A stretch of DNA of 64,000 nt from Polytrichum commune (taxonomy: Eukaryota; Streptophyta; Polytrichopsida; Polytrichales; Polytrichaceae). The DNA is taken from positions 26,534,001 to 26,598,000 of the forward strand of contig OX485804.1 of assembly GCA_950295325.1 (NCBI GenBank). The letters are read 5' to 3'. The notes below the pieces were generated by a model. The model was not told the origin of the DNA and ran no database searches. It was given only the letters and a program-made list of their open reading frames with translations. The translations under genes and the position numbers were made by a program. Below are positions 23,971-34,739 of the stretch, piece after piece (position 1 is the stretch's first letter; each line of letters opens with the position of its first letter).

Positions 23971-24275
23971 TGGCAAGGCACAAGTCATAGGTATTGTATG
24001 TGGCCCTAATATCGGGGGCACTTCCAAATTCACAATACTATTCTGACCATTGGGTAAGATTGGGAAATGACTCATCCAATTAGTAATTGCAGTCAATGCA
24101 AAGGATCATTTCAATTTTTGTAATCGAACTCGAGGTGGAAAAGTTATAGAAGGTAAAATTATTAAATTGTGGCCTTCTAAAATAAGTTATACTTGTAGTG
24201 ACATTTGAATCTATAATGGTTAGTAATGGTTTTTTAAGCACTTAGTTCAATATTAACTAAAAACGTAAGTCTTTT

Positions 24276-24520
24276 GGTGTCCATTCTTAACTAGAAACCT
24301 TGTCAATTAATAATGAATATAGGTGTCCAAATCAAGAAGAGCGACCACATGTACATAAGAGCAAGGTCAAATATTCTTGGATTTATATCAATTATTCCCA
24401 AAATGCAAATATTTTAACAGTGTTGTTTATAAGATACGTGTATGTTATTTGGTTTCTACCTTATTTGGACACCTATATATAATTGGTGTGTGGTTAGGTG
24501 AAAATCGAAGAACAAACACC
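24276..24520. mobile_element. MITE with ~57 bp inverted repeats ending GGTGTCC
   Basis: The left arm begins GGTGTCCATTCTT and ends ATATAGGTGTCCAAAT (to about 24332). The right arm is its diverged inverse, ending AACAAACACC at 24520. The element is 245 bp and without coding capacity. A related arm is at 46,770-46,831, and a further trace near 58,020. Confidence 0.6.
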
Positions 24521-25224
24521 ATACATACACATGTTTAAACGGGATTGGATTACCTTTTGATATTTACAGAACACTCCACAATCTTTAGTGAACACACTCA
24601 AAAGGACCTATGTATTCAATTAAACAATCAACAAACATGCACTTCCAAAAATCATGGGAGGTTTGATTTTCAATATGATCTTTGTAGGTATTTCATTATA
24701 GATTTGCTAACGAAACACAAATGTGAAGATATCAATTTGATCAATGGACAATGGGGAGCAAGAGAACATGCATACCTTCTATTAATGATGCCAAAATGAA
24801 TATGCAAACCCAAGGATGATCGGCAATGGAGTTTGCACATAGGGTTGTGAGTGAGGTTATTTTTTTGAGTTATTTACACTGGAATTACATTCAAAACATT
24901 GAATTAACCTACTTGAGGTCATTTGATATGAATTGGCAAGAAGAAGAAGAAGAAGAACTTTGGCCTCCAAGGGAGACTGGAGTGAATAAAGTGTTTGTTT
25001 GTAAAACATCCATGGTCACCCTTTGTAGGATAATGGCATTAGATGTAGAAACTACTTCACCTTTTGTAGAGAGTAGACACTACCTCAATAGCAAGTAACC
25101 ATTGCAATAACCAACGGTCTATATCCATAGTTGATGGGTATTGTTCAAAACATAGTGTCAATAGAAAGGCATATATAAAGGTTGTATTTGGGTAATAATC
25201 GGACACCACATTCTTTTGCAAAAT
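24521..25224. other. Unassigned frames
   Basis: Plus-strand frames 24545-24799 and 24826-25098 are open for 84 and 90 codons. The second contains a glutamate run from a GAA repeat. No domain is recognised; these may be decayed transposon coding DNA. Confidence 0.25.
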
Positions 25225-25570
25225 TAGTGTTACAATGTTTCACGGGGTCCAATGTTTTGCCGCACATGGGCAATGGATGCATGTTTCATGCACCATGATC
25301 GACATCAGTCATGGTGCCCATCATGGATGTGATATCATGTATGGCACACCATGGGAGCTCTTGCCCAAGGAGTTTGTTGAATATGAGAGCACACTCCCAC
25401 CCATGAAATCTAATTTACACTTGTAACATTAAGATGTGATTAAGGTTAGGGTTTAGGGTCTACGGCTGGGATTAGGGTTAAGGAGTAGATTAGGTCATGA
25501 CTTATTGGAGGTTCATAGGTGATTACAAATTCGTATGGAATGTTAGATGTACACATCAAAACACTCCCTC
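25225..25570 (+). repeat. Long dispersed repeat, copy 1 (inverted partner at 44.3-44.7 kb)
   Basis: It matches the reverse complement of 44330-44665: 'gtttcac', 'gcaatggatgcatgtttcat', 'gatcgacatcagtcatggtg', 'ccatcatggatgtgatatca', 'gagagcaca' and 'ggaggttcat-ggt'. It contains TTTAGGG-like text near 25,445-25,490 that is too short to be telomeric. Confidence 0.75.
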
Positions 25571-27470
25571 CCACATGCAATTGTAACATGATTCAATCAT
25601 TGCTTCATGCCAATCGTGTGGAATGGAGCGTGGGGAACGGAGCAAAAGTCCTTGAATGTGAGTGCCACAACTATAGTATAGTGGCCTCGTGTGTATTTCC
25701 AACTTCCCAATGTACGAGTCCCCACTTTGAAGTGTATATTAGTTGTGGTCAAACTTTGAGATTTAATTATTAAGTGCCAAATTTTGAGTATTGAGTGTTA
25801 AAACGACGCTTCAGAACTATGATAATTCAAAGTTGAGCGCCAGATTGTGCCTATGAAGTGTTGAAACAGCAAGAGGACCATAGAAATATGAACAAACCCG
25901 TGTCAAAGCTTGAATGTTGAACCATGTGTGACCACAATATGTTATTTTGGTGCATCATTTCTAGGTGGGAAAGCTATGTATTCAAAGTACTTTATTTGAT
26001 GTGCCTATTTAGCTTTGAACCCATCAAACTTTGAATCCATTACAAACGAGTTTCTCCATTTTTCATCCATGAATCGCAAATAGTATCCATTCCAAACATG
26101 TTAGATGCATGTTGGAAATGGCAAAGTACTTTAATCCAAGATCAAATCCACAATTCAGTCTCTCTTTGAGGGACTTTACATATAACTTTATTTACATTTG
26201 AGGAAAATATCCAAAATGGCTAGGTTGTTGGTTCCAATGTCATATTGGCATTGTGGAGGAACACTAATTAGATTGCATACCAAAAACTCAAAACATATCT
26301 CCTTCGTGTAGCATCGCCATAACATGATCAGTGGCATTTGCACCACGCTCCAAGAAATATTTCTTCATTAGTGAGCTTATTCCACCTTCACATGTATTTG
26401 GAGTGAAACTTGGGACATCTTGGCTAGGGTGGACAATTCCTACCTCAATTTATGCAGCGAGACGCGCCTAACTCCCTTTAACATGATACATACCAACAAG
26501 GAGGTGGCCCATCATATTGACATTGCCAATCACCGCCTCTACAAGTGAAACACACAACATGCACATTTGGTCCTCAAGTTGCTCTGTTGACAACGTATCA
26601 CTTTGTTTCTTGCAAACACACGGTGACTAGTGCTTCGTGGTTTGGAGGGCACTTGTTTTCCAACCATTGGAGTCAACAAATTTTGTGAGTCACAAGTTAC
26701 AATAATCCCCCATACACCGTCACAATAATACCTTCTCCAAGCAAGGGGTCAAGTAGTTGGAGAATTTTGACACACTGTTTGCAAATATACCCTCGATGTG
26801 CATATACACAATTGGAGCTCAACTACTTTGTTAATGGCTTGTGCATGATGCATGTCACATATGGTTTCTTCGCAAATCACACAAATGTAGGGCATACACC
26901 AATCACAAACAAAATGACATTGTTAGGGGGGATAGTTTTGGCAGCCAATAATGCACCCACCACAATGGGTTGGCATTTCTTGTTTGTGATGAAAGCATGT
27001 CATCTCTCAACTTTTGGTACCAATAATATGTCAAGGCCTCTCCAGTGACCTCGTGAATTGTTTGTTCCACTCGATTGCCCATCATTTTACTCTTCCCATA
27101 TTTGAGTACCGCCTTCATAGTGCCATAGTAATTCTTGACTACAACATCAGTGTCTTGACTTGGGTAAGGGATGTTCCGGTATCCAATGACCTACATTTGA
27201 GCTCTAAATAACCACTAATAATCCTTAACATAATCCCAAAAGGCTGTTGCATGGGGCATGGATAGAACTAAGGTTATAAGCTGAACCATAGCCTAGGGCT
27301 TTGCATTGGGCTTGGTGGCCCCTCCATGTCATACACGATGTCTCCCATGTGCTTGAGCATAGTGGATGACAAGGTAGCACTGTAACACAAAGAACAAAAT
27401 CGAGGTGTCACTTAGAAAATCTAATTCGAGTGTGCTCAATGGACACCAACATGCAATATGATATCATAAT
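25571..27470. other. Unassigned region with possible minus-strand coding relic
   Basis: On the minus strand between about 27,240 and 26,640, broken frames contain protein-like strings (for example HEVTGEALTYYWYQKLRDDM, then CEETICDMHHAQAI in another frame). No family is recognised and no splice model can be drawn. Confidence 0.25.
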
Positions 27471-27479
27471 ATAACAACA

Positions 27480-28140
27480 ATGCTACACATAGAATTGTAC
27501 TACAATGTGGCAACATGTATGAAATTTATGTGCAACACAAAAATGAAGTTGTAATTTTGCACCAAAGTGAACTTATAACACTACATCAAACTAAGATTTT
27601 TTTAACAACCCTGAAATTCCAATTCTAGTCTTGTACATATAATTTAATTGCAATATGATTGCAAGAATCATATTGCATTGCTTTAGAAAAAAAAACTACA
27701 TTGCAATGTAACAACATGTAAAAGATTTATGTATAGCAATAAAATAAAGTTATAATGTTGCATCAAGCATAAAACTTCTTATGCTAAATAAAGCTATACG
27801 ACCTTGAAAACACAATGGCAGTGTATCACGCAAAATCAAATTCATTTAAAATTGCAAGAATAAGATTGCATTATCATTAAAATAATAATAATACAAAGTA
27901 ACAACACGTAGAACATTTATGTATAGCAAAAAGAAATAAGTTACCATGTTACATCAAGGAAAAACTTCTTGTGTTACATTAACCACAATATTAATGTGTG
28001 ACCTTGAAATTGTGCAGTTTTTCATGTAGAATAGTGCACTATGATTGTAAGAACGGAATTGTAATGCTTCTTAATACATTAAATTGTAGTGTGACACCGA
28101 ATTCCAAAATCTAAGTGTTGCATAAAAGACATAGTTGCAA
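27480..28140. repeat. Degenerate tandem repeat, period ~195-205 bp
   Basis: The phrase 'acaacatgta-aa-atttatgt-tagcaa' recurs near 27,505, 27,710 and 27,900, followed by 'aaagttataatgttgcatcaag' and related text, with a partial further unit to about 28,140. Divergence between units is high. Confidence 0.65.
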
Positions 28141-28800
28141 TGTACCATCAAGAGTGAAAAAACACCAAAAATAAAGATCAAAATTGATTATCATGCTTCT
28201 GAGGTATGGCAGACGACTTCTTAATGAAGTCATGACCGTGGATAATATGCCGGAGTGGGTTCTAGTCCCATAATATGTCCTCCAACCTTGGAACATTGTT
28301 CATATCTTAGTTAGCCATAGCCTTGGCAACCATGAGCTCCCTTCACCATTGGAGGTCTTCTTCGAACACAAAATCTTCCAAATTGAATGCTTGCATATAC
28401 TGCTTGAATTCCATGTACAAAAATTTGGGGAATGCCATCTAAGGTGTGGGCATGAGGTCCAACCTCGGTGAGCCTTTGGAATGTGTCCCCGATTTGTGCG
28501 CTTGCAAACTATAATAAACCTTATGCTAAAAATGCACAACATACAAAGAAGGAAATAAAAATGATGTTGGAGTACTTTGGAGTGGGAATTCCAAGACAAA
28601 TATACATAAAAACATACAACAAAATCATACACATGGTTGTATCTAGAGGGTTGTTGTATAAATAGCGATCGTGTGTCACTGCAGCTCGAGTACCAACCAC
28701 CACTAACAAACAACACTAAAACATAACAAACAACATAACAAACATAACAAACAACACTAAAACATAGCAAAGTCACACATAAACAACACATCTTGACATG

Positions 28801-28810
28801 CCCCCCCCTT
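28801..28810 (-). other. Possible polypurine tract
   Basis: The sense text AAGGGGGGGG is followed by CATGTCAAG and lies about 320 bases downstream of the PHD finger. It would mark the start of a 3' LTR at about 28,798. Without a recognised second LTR this is tentative. Confidence 0.35.
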
Positions 28811-29128
28811 AGTTGACTATGGAGTCCCGCCAAGTAGCTAGGACCAATGCCAATCCAAAGGGCATGGATAATGAAAGATTACACTGCAACTAACTAGTGT
28901 GATAAACGTCATTCCAAGGAACTGTAGGCTGGGTGCAATGTGAGCCCCATATTTAATCGCCTCTGATGGTTGGCCATCAGATTCCAAATAATTAATTCTA
29001 CTGCCTCATGTTGATTGCGTCTCTAAGCCATAACTCCTTGTTTTCCATTTGGGCAGGTACAAGATGATGAAAACCACACATGATCATTAAATACGATTGG
29101 TGGAAGCACCAAGTACCGAAGATCCTAG

Positions 29129-29263
29129 ATAGCGAGGACAACTCCACTGTCCAGATGGTAGAGAAGTCAAGGGTGGCTTCAAACATGCAATGTGCCAACC
29201 ACGTTGACAGTGATCACATAAGAACATAGTAGCCGCTCATTTCTTCTCTCCACACACAAAACA
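29129..29263 (-). pseudogene. PHD finger at the C-terminus of the gypsy polyprotein
   Basis: Translation gives CFVCGEKK, a TGA stop, then AATMFLCDHCQRGWHIACL and PSGQWSCPRY. The cysteine/histidine spacing CX2C...CX2C...HX2C...WXCX2(Y) is that of a C4HC3 PHD finger, with the final cysteine changed to Tyr (TGT to TAT) and one codon changed to a stop (probably CGA to TGA). PHD fingers read histone H3 tails. Here it would sit where chromoviruses carry a chromodomain, downstream of the integrase. Confidence 0.75.
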
Positions 29264-29781
29264 TGAAAGACCCTCTGGCACGAAGGCCAGTTCAGGATAA
29301 ATTGTACCCTCAATGGATAGATGACACGGGGCACAATTTTTGGAATGCTCGCGACATTCCCTGCCATCCTTGCCTTCCAACAACAACAAACCACTCGGCA
29401 ACACCTCCTTCACTGAAGGATAGTGTGCCCCGCCCTGACATCCAATGTCGTAGGCGCCTCACGTTGGAGATAAACATAATCCCCCTGCCGGAATCTCCGC
29501 AATTGAGGTCGGTAAGTACCACTGCAAATGCGTGCATAACGCAATGTGTCACAGTATTGAGCAATGAACAAATTCTTCATGGCCACAGGCATGGCCCTTT
29601 GAAAGAATTGAGCCCGCTCCTACAAACACTCTGCCCAAATGTTTGGGTCATCCAAGTCCACAATATGAGCTAGTTTTTCCCGGATAGAACTCGGGAGTAT
29701 AGACTCACGTCCATACAACAACTGATACGGGCTGTAGGACACCAAAGAGACCTGCCTACTAAATCGATAGCCCATAGCAAT

Positions 29782-30300
29782 TCAAGGCAATATAAGGTCC
29801 CAATCCTGATGGTTCCCCCGAAGTAATCCATACTTCCTCAAACCACGCTTGGTTGTTTGAACAACCCGTTCAGCCAAGCCATCCGCCTCCGGATGATCCT
29901 GAGAGGTGGTACGGTGATCTATGAGCGCCTTAGTGCACAACTCCTCAAAAGCACCGAGGAACTCCTTCCCTTGGTCCGTCAATACCTCAGCCGGTGCTCC
30001 AAAACGTGCCAACACACAATCCAAAAAGGCGGCCGCAACCAACTCTGCAAAGTTTTGGAGTAAAGCAACAAGCTCAATCCACTTGCTGAAATGCTCCACC
30101 ATCACCAACACGTATTTTGCTTCACGTGGCGTGACAACCAACGGTCCCGAAAAGTCCACCGACCAATGGTAGCCCAATCTCATGATAGGTAAAGGCTGTA
30201 ACTGAGGTGACAAGGTGTTAAAGCTAAACGTGACCCGGTCACAAACTTCACACCTCCCGATATAAGCAGCCACTTGCTGATACATGCCAGTCCACCACTA
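29782..30300 (-). pseudogene. Integrase of the methyltransferase element
   Basis: Frame 30285-29782 includes the end of the zinc domain (CEVC), then the catalytic triad: Asp in HWSVDFSG (30154-30156), Asp in VLTDQGKEF and Glu in HPEADGLAERVVQ (29869-29871), spaced as D,D34-35,E. Further C-terminal integrase sequence continues in broken frames to about 29,400 (for example LRRFRQGDYVYLQREAP). The core itself has no stop. Confidence 0.88.
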
Positions 30301-30570
30301 TTGGCCATGCAACATCGAATGTGTTCTGCGTATGCCAAAATGGCCAAGTTCCTCGTGCACTTGTCGCACCAAGGAGACCTTATGATCCGGTCCAGAGACA
30401 ATACACCTTGTTCCATCCGCCCACAATCGAAATAACAAACCGATCTCCCAACGAAACCTTGTTATTCGATGTCCAATCCTATTCCTTTCTATTGCTGGGG
30501 TAGACGAAGGAAAGGTCCCCTACTGAAGCTTATGCAATACGGAAAGATCCTCCCATATATCCGTAATAGC

Positions 30571-32230
30571 TTAAGGTTGATTAGTTTCATCATTCAAGCC
30601 CTCTATCGGAACCTCAACAGCCGCACCAGAAAATAAAGTGAGGTAAACAGCTGCGTGCCAACCTGGAACTGTCTCTTGATCACAATCTCCATGCCACCTG
30701 GCCCCGGTCAAGTCCTCATCCGAAGGGCTTGGATTGCGTGAGAGTCCATATGCATCCAGGTTGGTAATCCCAGCAAGGTGTATCACCTCAAAGTCATACT
30801 CCTGGAACAACAAAACCCACATGACAAACTTGCCAGTAAGCTTATTCGACTCTATGAGCCACCATAACGGTTGATGGTCAGTCACCAAAGTAAAACGCTG
30901 ACCATAAAGATATGGCCGGAAATGGGCAATAGCCCACACTGCCACCAATGTTTCTCCCTCGTAGGACAAATAATTTGCGTCCGCAGTGTTATTGCTTTGC
31001 AAAGCGTAAGCAACAACATACTCTGACCAAAATCACTCTTTTCAGTGAGAACTGCTCCCAAACCCAATGAAATCTAGTCCGTATGCAACTGGAAGGACTT
31101 GGAGACATCCGGACGTCGAAGCACTGGAGCTGCACCTAGTTTCTGCTTCAATGTTTCAAATGCCTGCTGCTGTTCACGACCCCAAGTCTAAAGTTGGTCC
31201 TTGCTCGTGAGAATGGTGAGAGGCTTGGCGATCAAGCTAAAATTCTTGACGTATCGACGATAGTAATTCGCCAAACCCAAGAAAGCACGAAGTCTCGGCA
31301 CATCGACCGGTGCCGGAATCTTCTGCAAGGCGTCCACCTTAGCTTGCTGCACTCCAAGACCTCTTGGAACAATCATATGACCTGGATATGCTAGTCGGTC
31401 ATGGAAAAACTTGCATTTGCCATGGTGCAAGCGCAATCCTCACTGCCACAACCGCTCAAAAACGGTTTGCAGTTGCCTTACATGCTCATGTGGTGCTTTG
31501 CTGAAAATAATAACGTCATCAATGTAATACTGAACAAAGGGCAAGCCAGAGAGAACTTGGTCCATCACTCTCTGAAACTCAACAGATGCATTTTTTAGGC
31601 CAAATGGAATAAACTTCCAATGATACAGTTGATCTTTCCCATCATGATCAACTTCCTAGAATGTGGTTTTCACTCGATCTCCCGCAAGTAATGGGAGCTA
31701 GTGATAGCCGGATCTCAAGTCTAGGGTGGTAAAGACCTGATAAAATCTGATGGCATCAAACAACTCCTCCGGGATTGACATGGGATACCGATCCGACTTG
31801 GTCTTCCGATTAACTAGACAATAATCCCCGTACATATGCTTCTCCGTCCAATTGCCAAAGATATCTTTCTTTGATGGCATAACCGTAGCACAAGCATACT
31901 CCCCGTTGGAAAGTTCGATTAACCTTGCTGCGAAGAGCTCTCAGCAACGAGCCTGAACGCCAATCTGCTCGGAAACATTGAGCTTATAAGGTCTTTGAAA
32001 AATGGGATGGTCGTCCTCCAACTGAATATAAATGGGTTTTCCTTTATAACCTTTAAGATCTTGAAGGCTTAAAACAAAACACCTACGGTGTAAGCGAATA
32101 AATGCTCGTACTTTCTGTGCCTCGGCACCAGTGAGATGAGGGCTTAATTCCAATGGCCAATCATCAAACTCTGTGGTCTCCCTCTCCACCAGAGGAGAGC
32201 CACCCGGTGCTGGCACGAACTCTAACTGCT
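30571..32230 (-). pseudogene. Reverse transcriptase and RNase H of the methyltransferase element
   Basis: Frame 32216-31941 holds the acidic spacer before RT (RPYKLNVSE near its end). Frame 31880-31698 has the RT palm start, ending TTLDLRSGYH with the first catalytic Asp. The YIDD active site is at 31515-31526 and the thumb (FLGLANYYRRYVKNF) at about 31,290-31,240. RNase H starts with HTD followed by a TAG-type break near 31,080 and continues 31002-30571 with TDHQPLWWLI. Stops and frame changes disrupt it at several points, but all catalytic motifs are still readable. Confidence 0.85.
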
Positions 32231-32519
32231 ACTGAGAGGAGGGGGCATTAACCATGCCCCTAACCTCTGTGCTAGCAATAGAGTCCATCCCTTTTTCATC
32301 ACCACCAATATGTGATGATGAAGCCACCACCAGAGGTGAAGAAACCAAAGCAGTATAAACCCGTTGAGCTTGGAGCTCCTCCATCACTTGTTGCCCAAAT
32401 CGAAAGATTTGTTCGGTTTTTCCAACCACGACTTCAATTCCGTCCTTCATGGATATGAACCCATGTGCCCTCTGACCAGCATCATCTGTCCCCAAAGACA
32501 ACAACTAGTCACCATGATG

Positions 32520-33480
32520 CCGTTGCAATGCAAGGCATAAACCAACAGTCCACACCATGGTATGAAGATCCATGGCTTGGCCCAACACGAAGCACCGTTG
32601 GCCCTAAAAAATGCCAGGAGCTGCGGTGGTACCAGTGCAGAATCCCATGGTACGCTCTTGTTCGTCAACCAATGATTCGGTGTGGGTTTTGGTGTGAGCA
32701 TCCCATACCATACCCGGCCCCCGATCACGAAATTAGAATAACTGTGAAAACGTTATAAAGGTGGGAAAGGCCCTCCGTGTGGTGCCCCCACTTTGTTGAC
32801 CAATGCCAACGGGGGTAAATCATCTCAAACAACAGGCAAAGAGGTCCGAGTTGGATCCAAGATGTCATCCACCTTCTGAGAAAAAGGTGGAGGTACTACA
32901 GAAAATGCTGCAGCTAAAGTAGATGACCGTGTGAGGTTGGTCCAAATCCACCAAGGCCAGTGGGCATAAGAACCAAGGCTCGCGACATCCACAAAAATGG
33001 GATTTCCAAGGTGTTGACGAATATAATGGTGGCCTTCCAACACCTTGTCCCGAAAGTATCCCAACAAAGGTCCATTCTCGAAGATATACCCTAGAGGGGA
33101 AGGTTGGTGGGAAAACCACCACTGCATGAGGCGGATGAGGTCCCAAAATAGACTAAACCTAGGATCCTCTAGACCTCGGCCTGCTCCAGTACGTGAATGG
33201 CCCTGGCATGGCCATCCCGCAATCATCATATCCACCAGACCCAAGTGTCGTAAGTCGACCTCACTTATGAGTGTGACATCACGAGGAAGACGTGAAAAAC
33301 ACCCACGAATGGCAGTCGGGTGTAACTGCTATGGGTACAACACCATCAACGGGTGGGCACTTGAGAGTTGTCCACATAGACATACCGTCTGACCGTGAGG
33401 CCAACCTCCAATACGGCCGCTAAGCCCGTGCCGATACCCCCAAACAGTTCTACCAAAGTGATCCCCACATCTGGCGGGCG
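32520..33480 (-). pseudogene. Cytosine-5 DNA methyltransferase domain inside the retrotransposon
   Basis: The domain has the order of C5-methyltransferase motifs. Motif I: LVELFGGIGTGLAAVLEVG (about 33,465-33,405), the SAM-binding loop. Motif II-like acidic residue in YVYVDNS. Motif IV: GWPCQGHS with the catalytic cysteine at 33206-33208. GRGLEDPRFSLFWDLIRLM follows, then motif VI FENGPLLG (catalytic Glu at 33077-33079; the usual ENV reads ENG). Motif VIII area: GSYAHWPWWIW, where arginines expected in the family seem replaced by Trp. Motif X: GQAMDLHTMVW (about 32,582-32,550) in another frame. A frameshift lies between motifs I and IV, a TAG at 33329-33331 and a TGA at the end of the frame at 32825. 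The chemistry would be transfer of methyl from SAM to DNA cytosine. This copy cannot be active. Its location between protease and RT implies it was part of the polyprotein. Confidence 0.88.
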
Positions 33481-34600
33481 CTACAAAATGGGGTGTACCA
33501 ACACCGATGGGCTATCCGGTATGACCGGTGTCGTTGAGGCGAGAGAGAGGATGATGTCCCCACCTCGTCGGAATAGCTCGGCGGAATCGCACCAAGGAGG
33601 ATGAGGATCTTGGGAATGACGCACCAATGTACTGTGAGGTGTCATCTCTCGCTGATCCTCAATACTCCCCATAAATGCCAACGATTCCTCCAATAATGCG
33701 GACCCATAGGACAATGTGTCAACAACAACACCACATCCAAAAACCATGGATAAGGATGCTATAGTAGCGGCCGCCGCGAACGCCACAAGACTAAGTTCCA
33801 TGCGGCCATCCCTAGCCGACCAACCTGGTCGGATCCATGCCTCTTCAGTCCAGTTGTCCAAACCAAAATCAAGAGGATAAAATGTTTGCAGACCAACTAA
33901 AATGTCATAGTTGGTCGAATCTGTAACCGTACACCTAAAAAGAAGAGGTGCGGGTGGATCATCATGTTTCACTCGGAAGCTAAGTTGTAATGGCTTCCGA
34001 GTATAACTTGTGGCATGCTCCACGTGGCCAACCGATGTGACAATGGTAAATGGGCAAGGAGCCAAGTCGTCAACCGTCAACCGCAATTCTTATTCAAACT
34101 TTTTGCCGATCATAACATGTTGTGCTCCCGAATCCATTATCACACACTGGGAAGCAACTCGAATAGGGTTGCCCCCAGCCCGACTCACCACCAAAATGCC
34201 ATAATCATTCACCATAAGTACAACGCCAGATCGAATGCCTCGACGCTCGCCAGCAGGTAGAACAACGACATTTGAGAGATAAGTTGCGCTCGCGGAGGCT
34301 GGTGAATCATAAGATGACGTGGGATCTTGGCCATCCGAGGCATGTGCGTCAAAAGACGCAATGGCCTCTGCTGCAAGCCTCGCTCGTCGTCTAGCCGCTT
34401 CCTCCGGGTCTTCCGTGGTAGGAAGGTCGGCGGTGGCTTGAGCCACAGTCAAATAAGACGAGGGTACCTTTTCTTCCAAAATCCTACCTGCTAGGTGAAA
34501 AACCTTAGCGGGTTGGAGGCCGAATGACGAGCACTCCATCGCTGTGAACAAAGGGGTGTGCAACACTTTGGATGCCTCCAAGCTCGAATTACGATCACTA
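33481..34600 (-). pseudogene. Aspartic protease region of the methyltransferase element
   Basis: The minus frame 34581-34090 ends shortly after the protease triad in VIMDSGAQHVM (DSG at 34126-34134). After one in-frame TAA (34090-34092) the same frame continues to 33481, including YDILVGLQTFYPL, typical of the C-terminal half of retropepsins. Only that one stop interrupts the domain. The region joins the methyltransferase domain after a frameshift near 33,480. Confidence 0.75.
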
Positions 34601-34739
34601 ACATATTGGACAACATCCGCCAGCCCAAAAGATAATGGCAGACGGACATAGCCAATCTAATCCAAGGGACCATTGTTCTGAGCTTGTAATGTCGCAACCC
34701 TTGCTAGTTTTCCTTCACTTAGCTTGACCGCCTTTCCAA

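Noticed and set aside
25440-25490. Telomere-like TTTAGGG text
   Set aside because: Only one or two imperfect units inside a dispersed repeat.
29263-29673. 136-codon plus-strand ORF
   Set aside because: It is antisense to the integrase tail and PHD region of the gypsy element and has no domain.
33045-33392. 115-codon plus-strand ORF
   Set aside because: Shadow frame opposite the methyltransferase domain.
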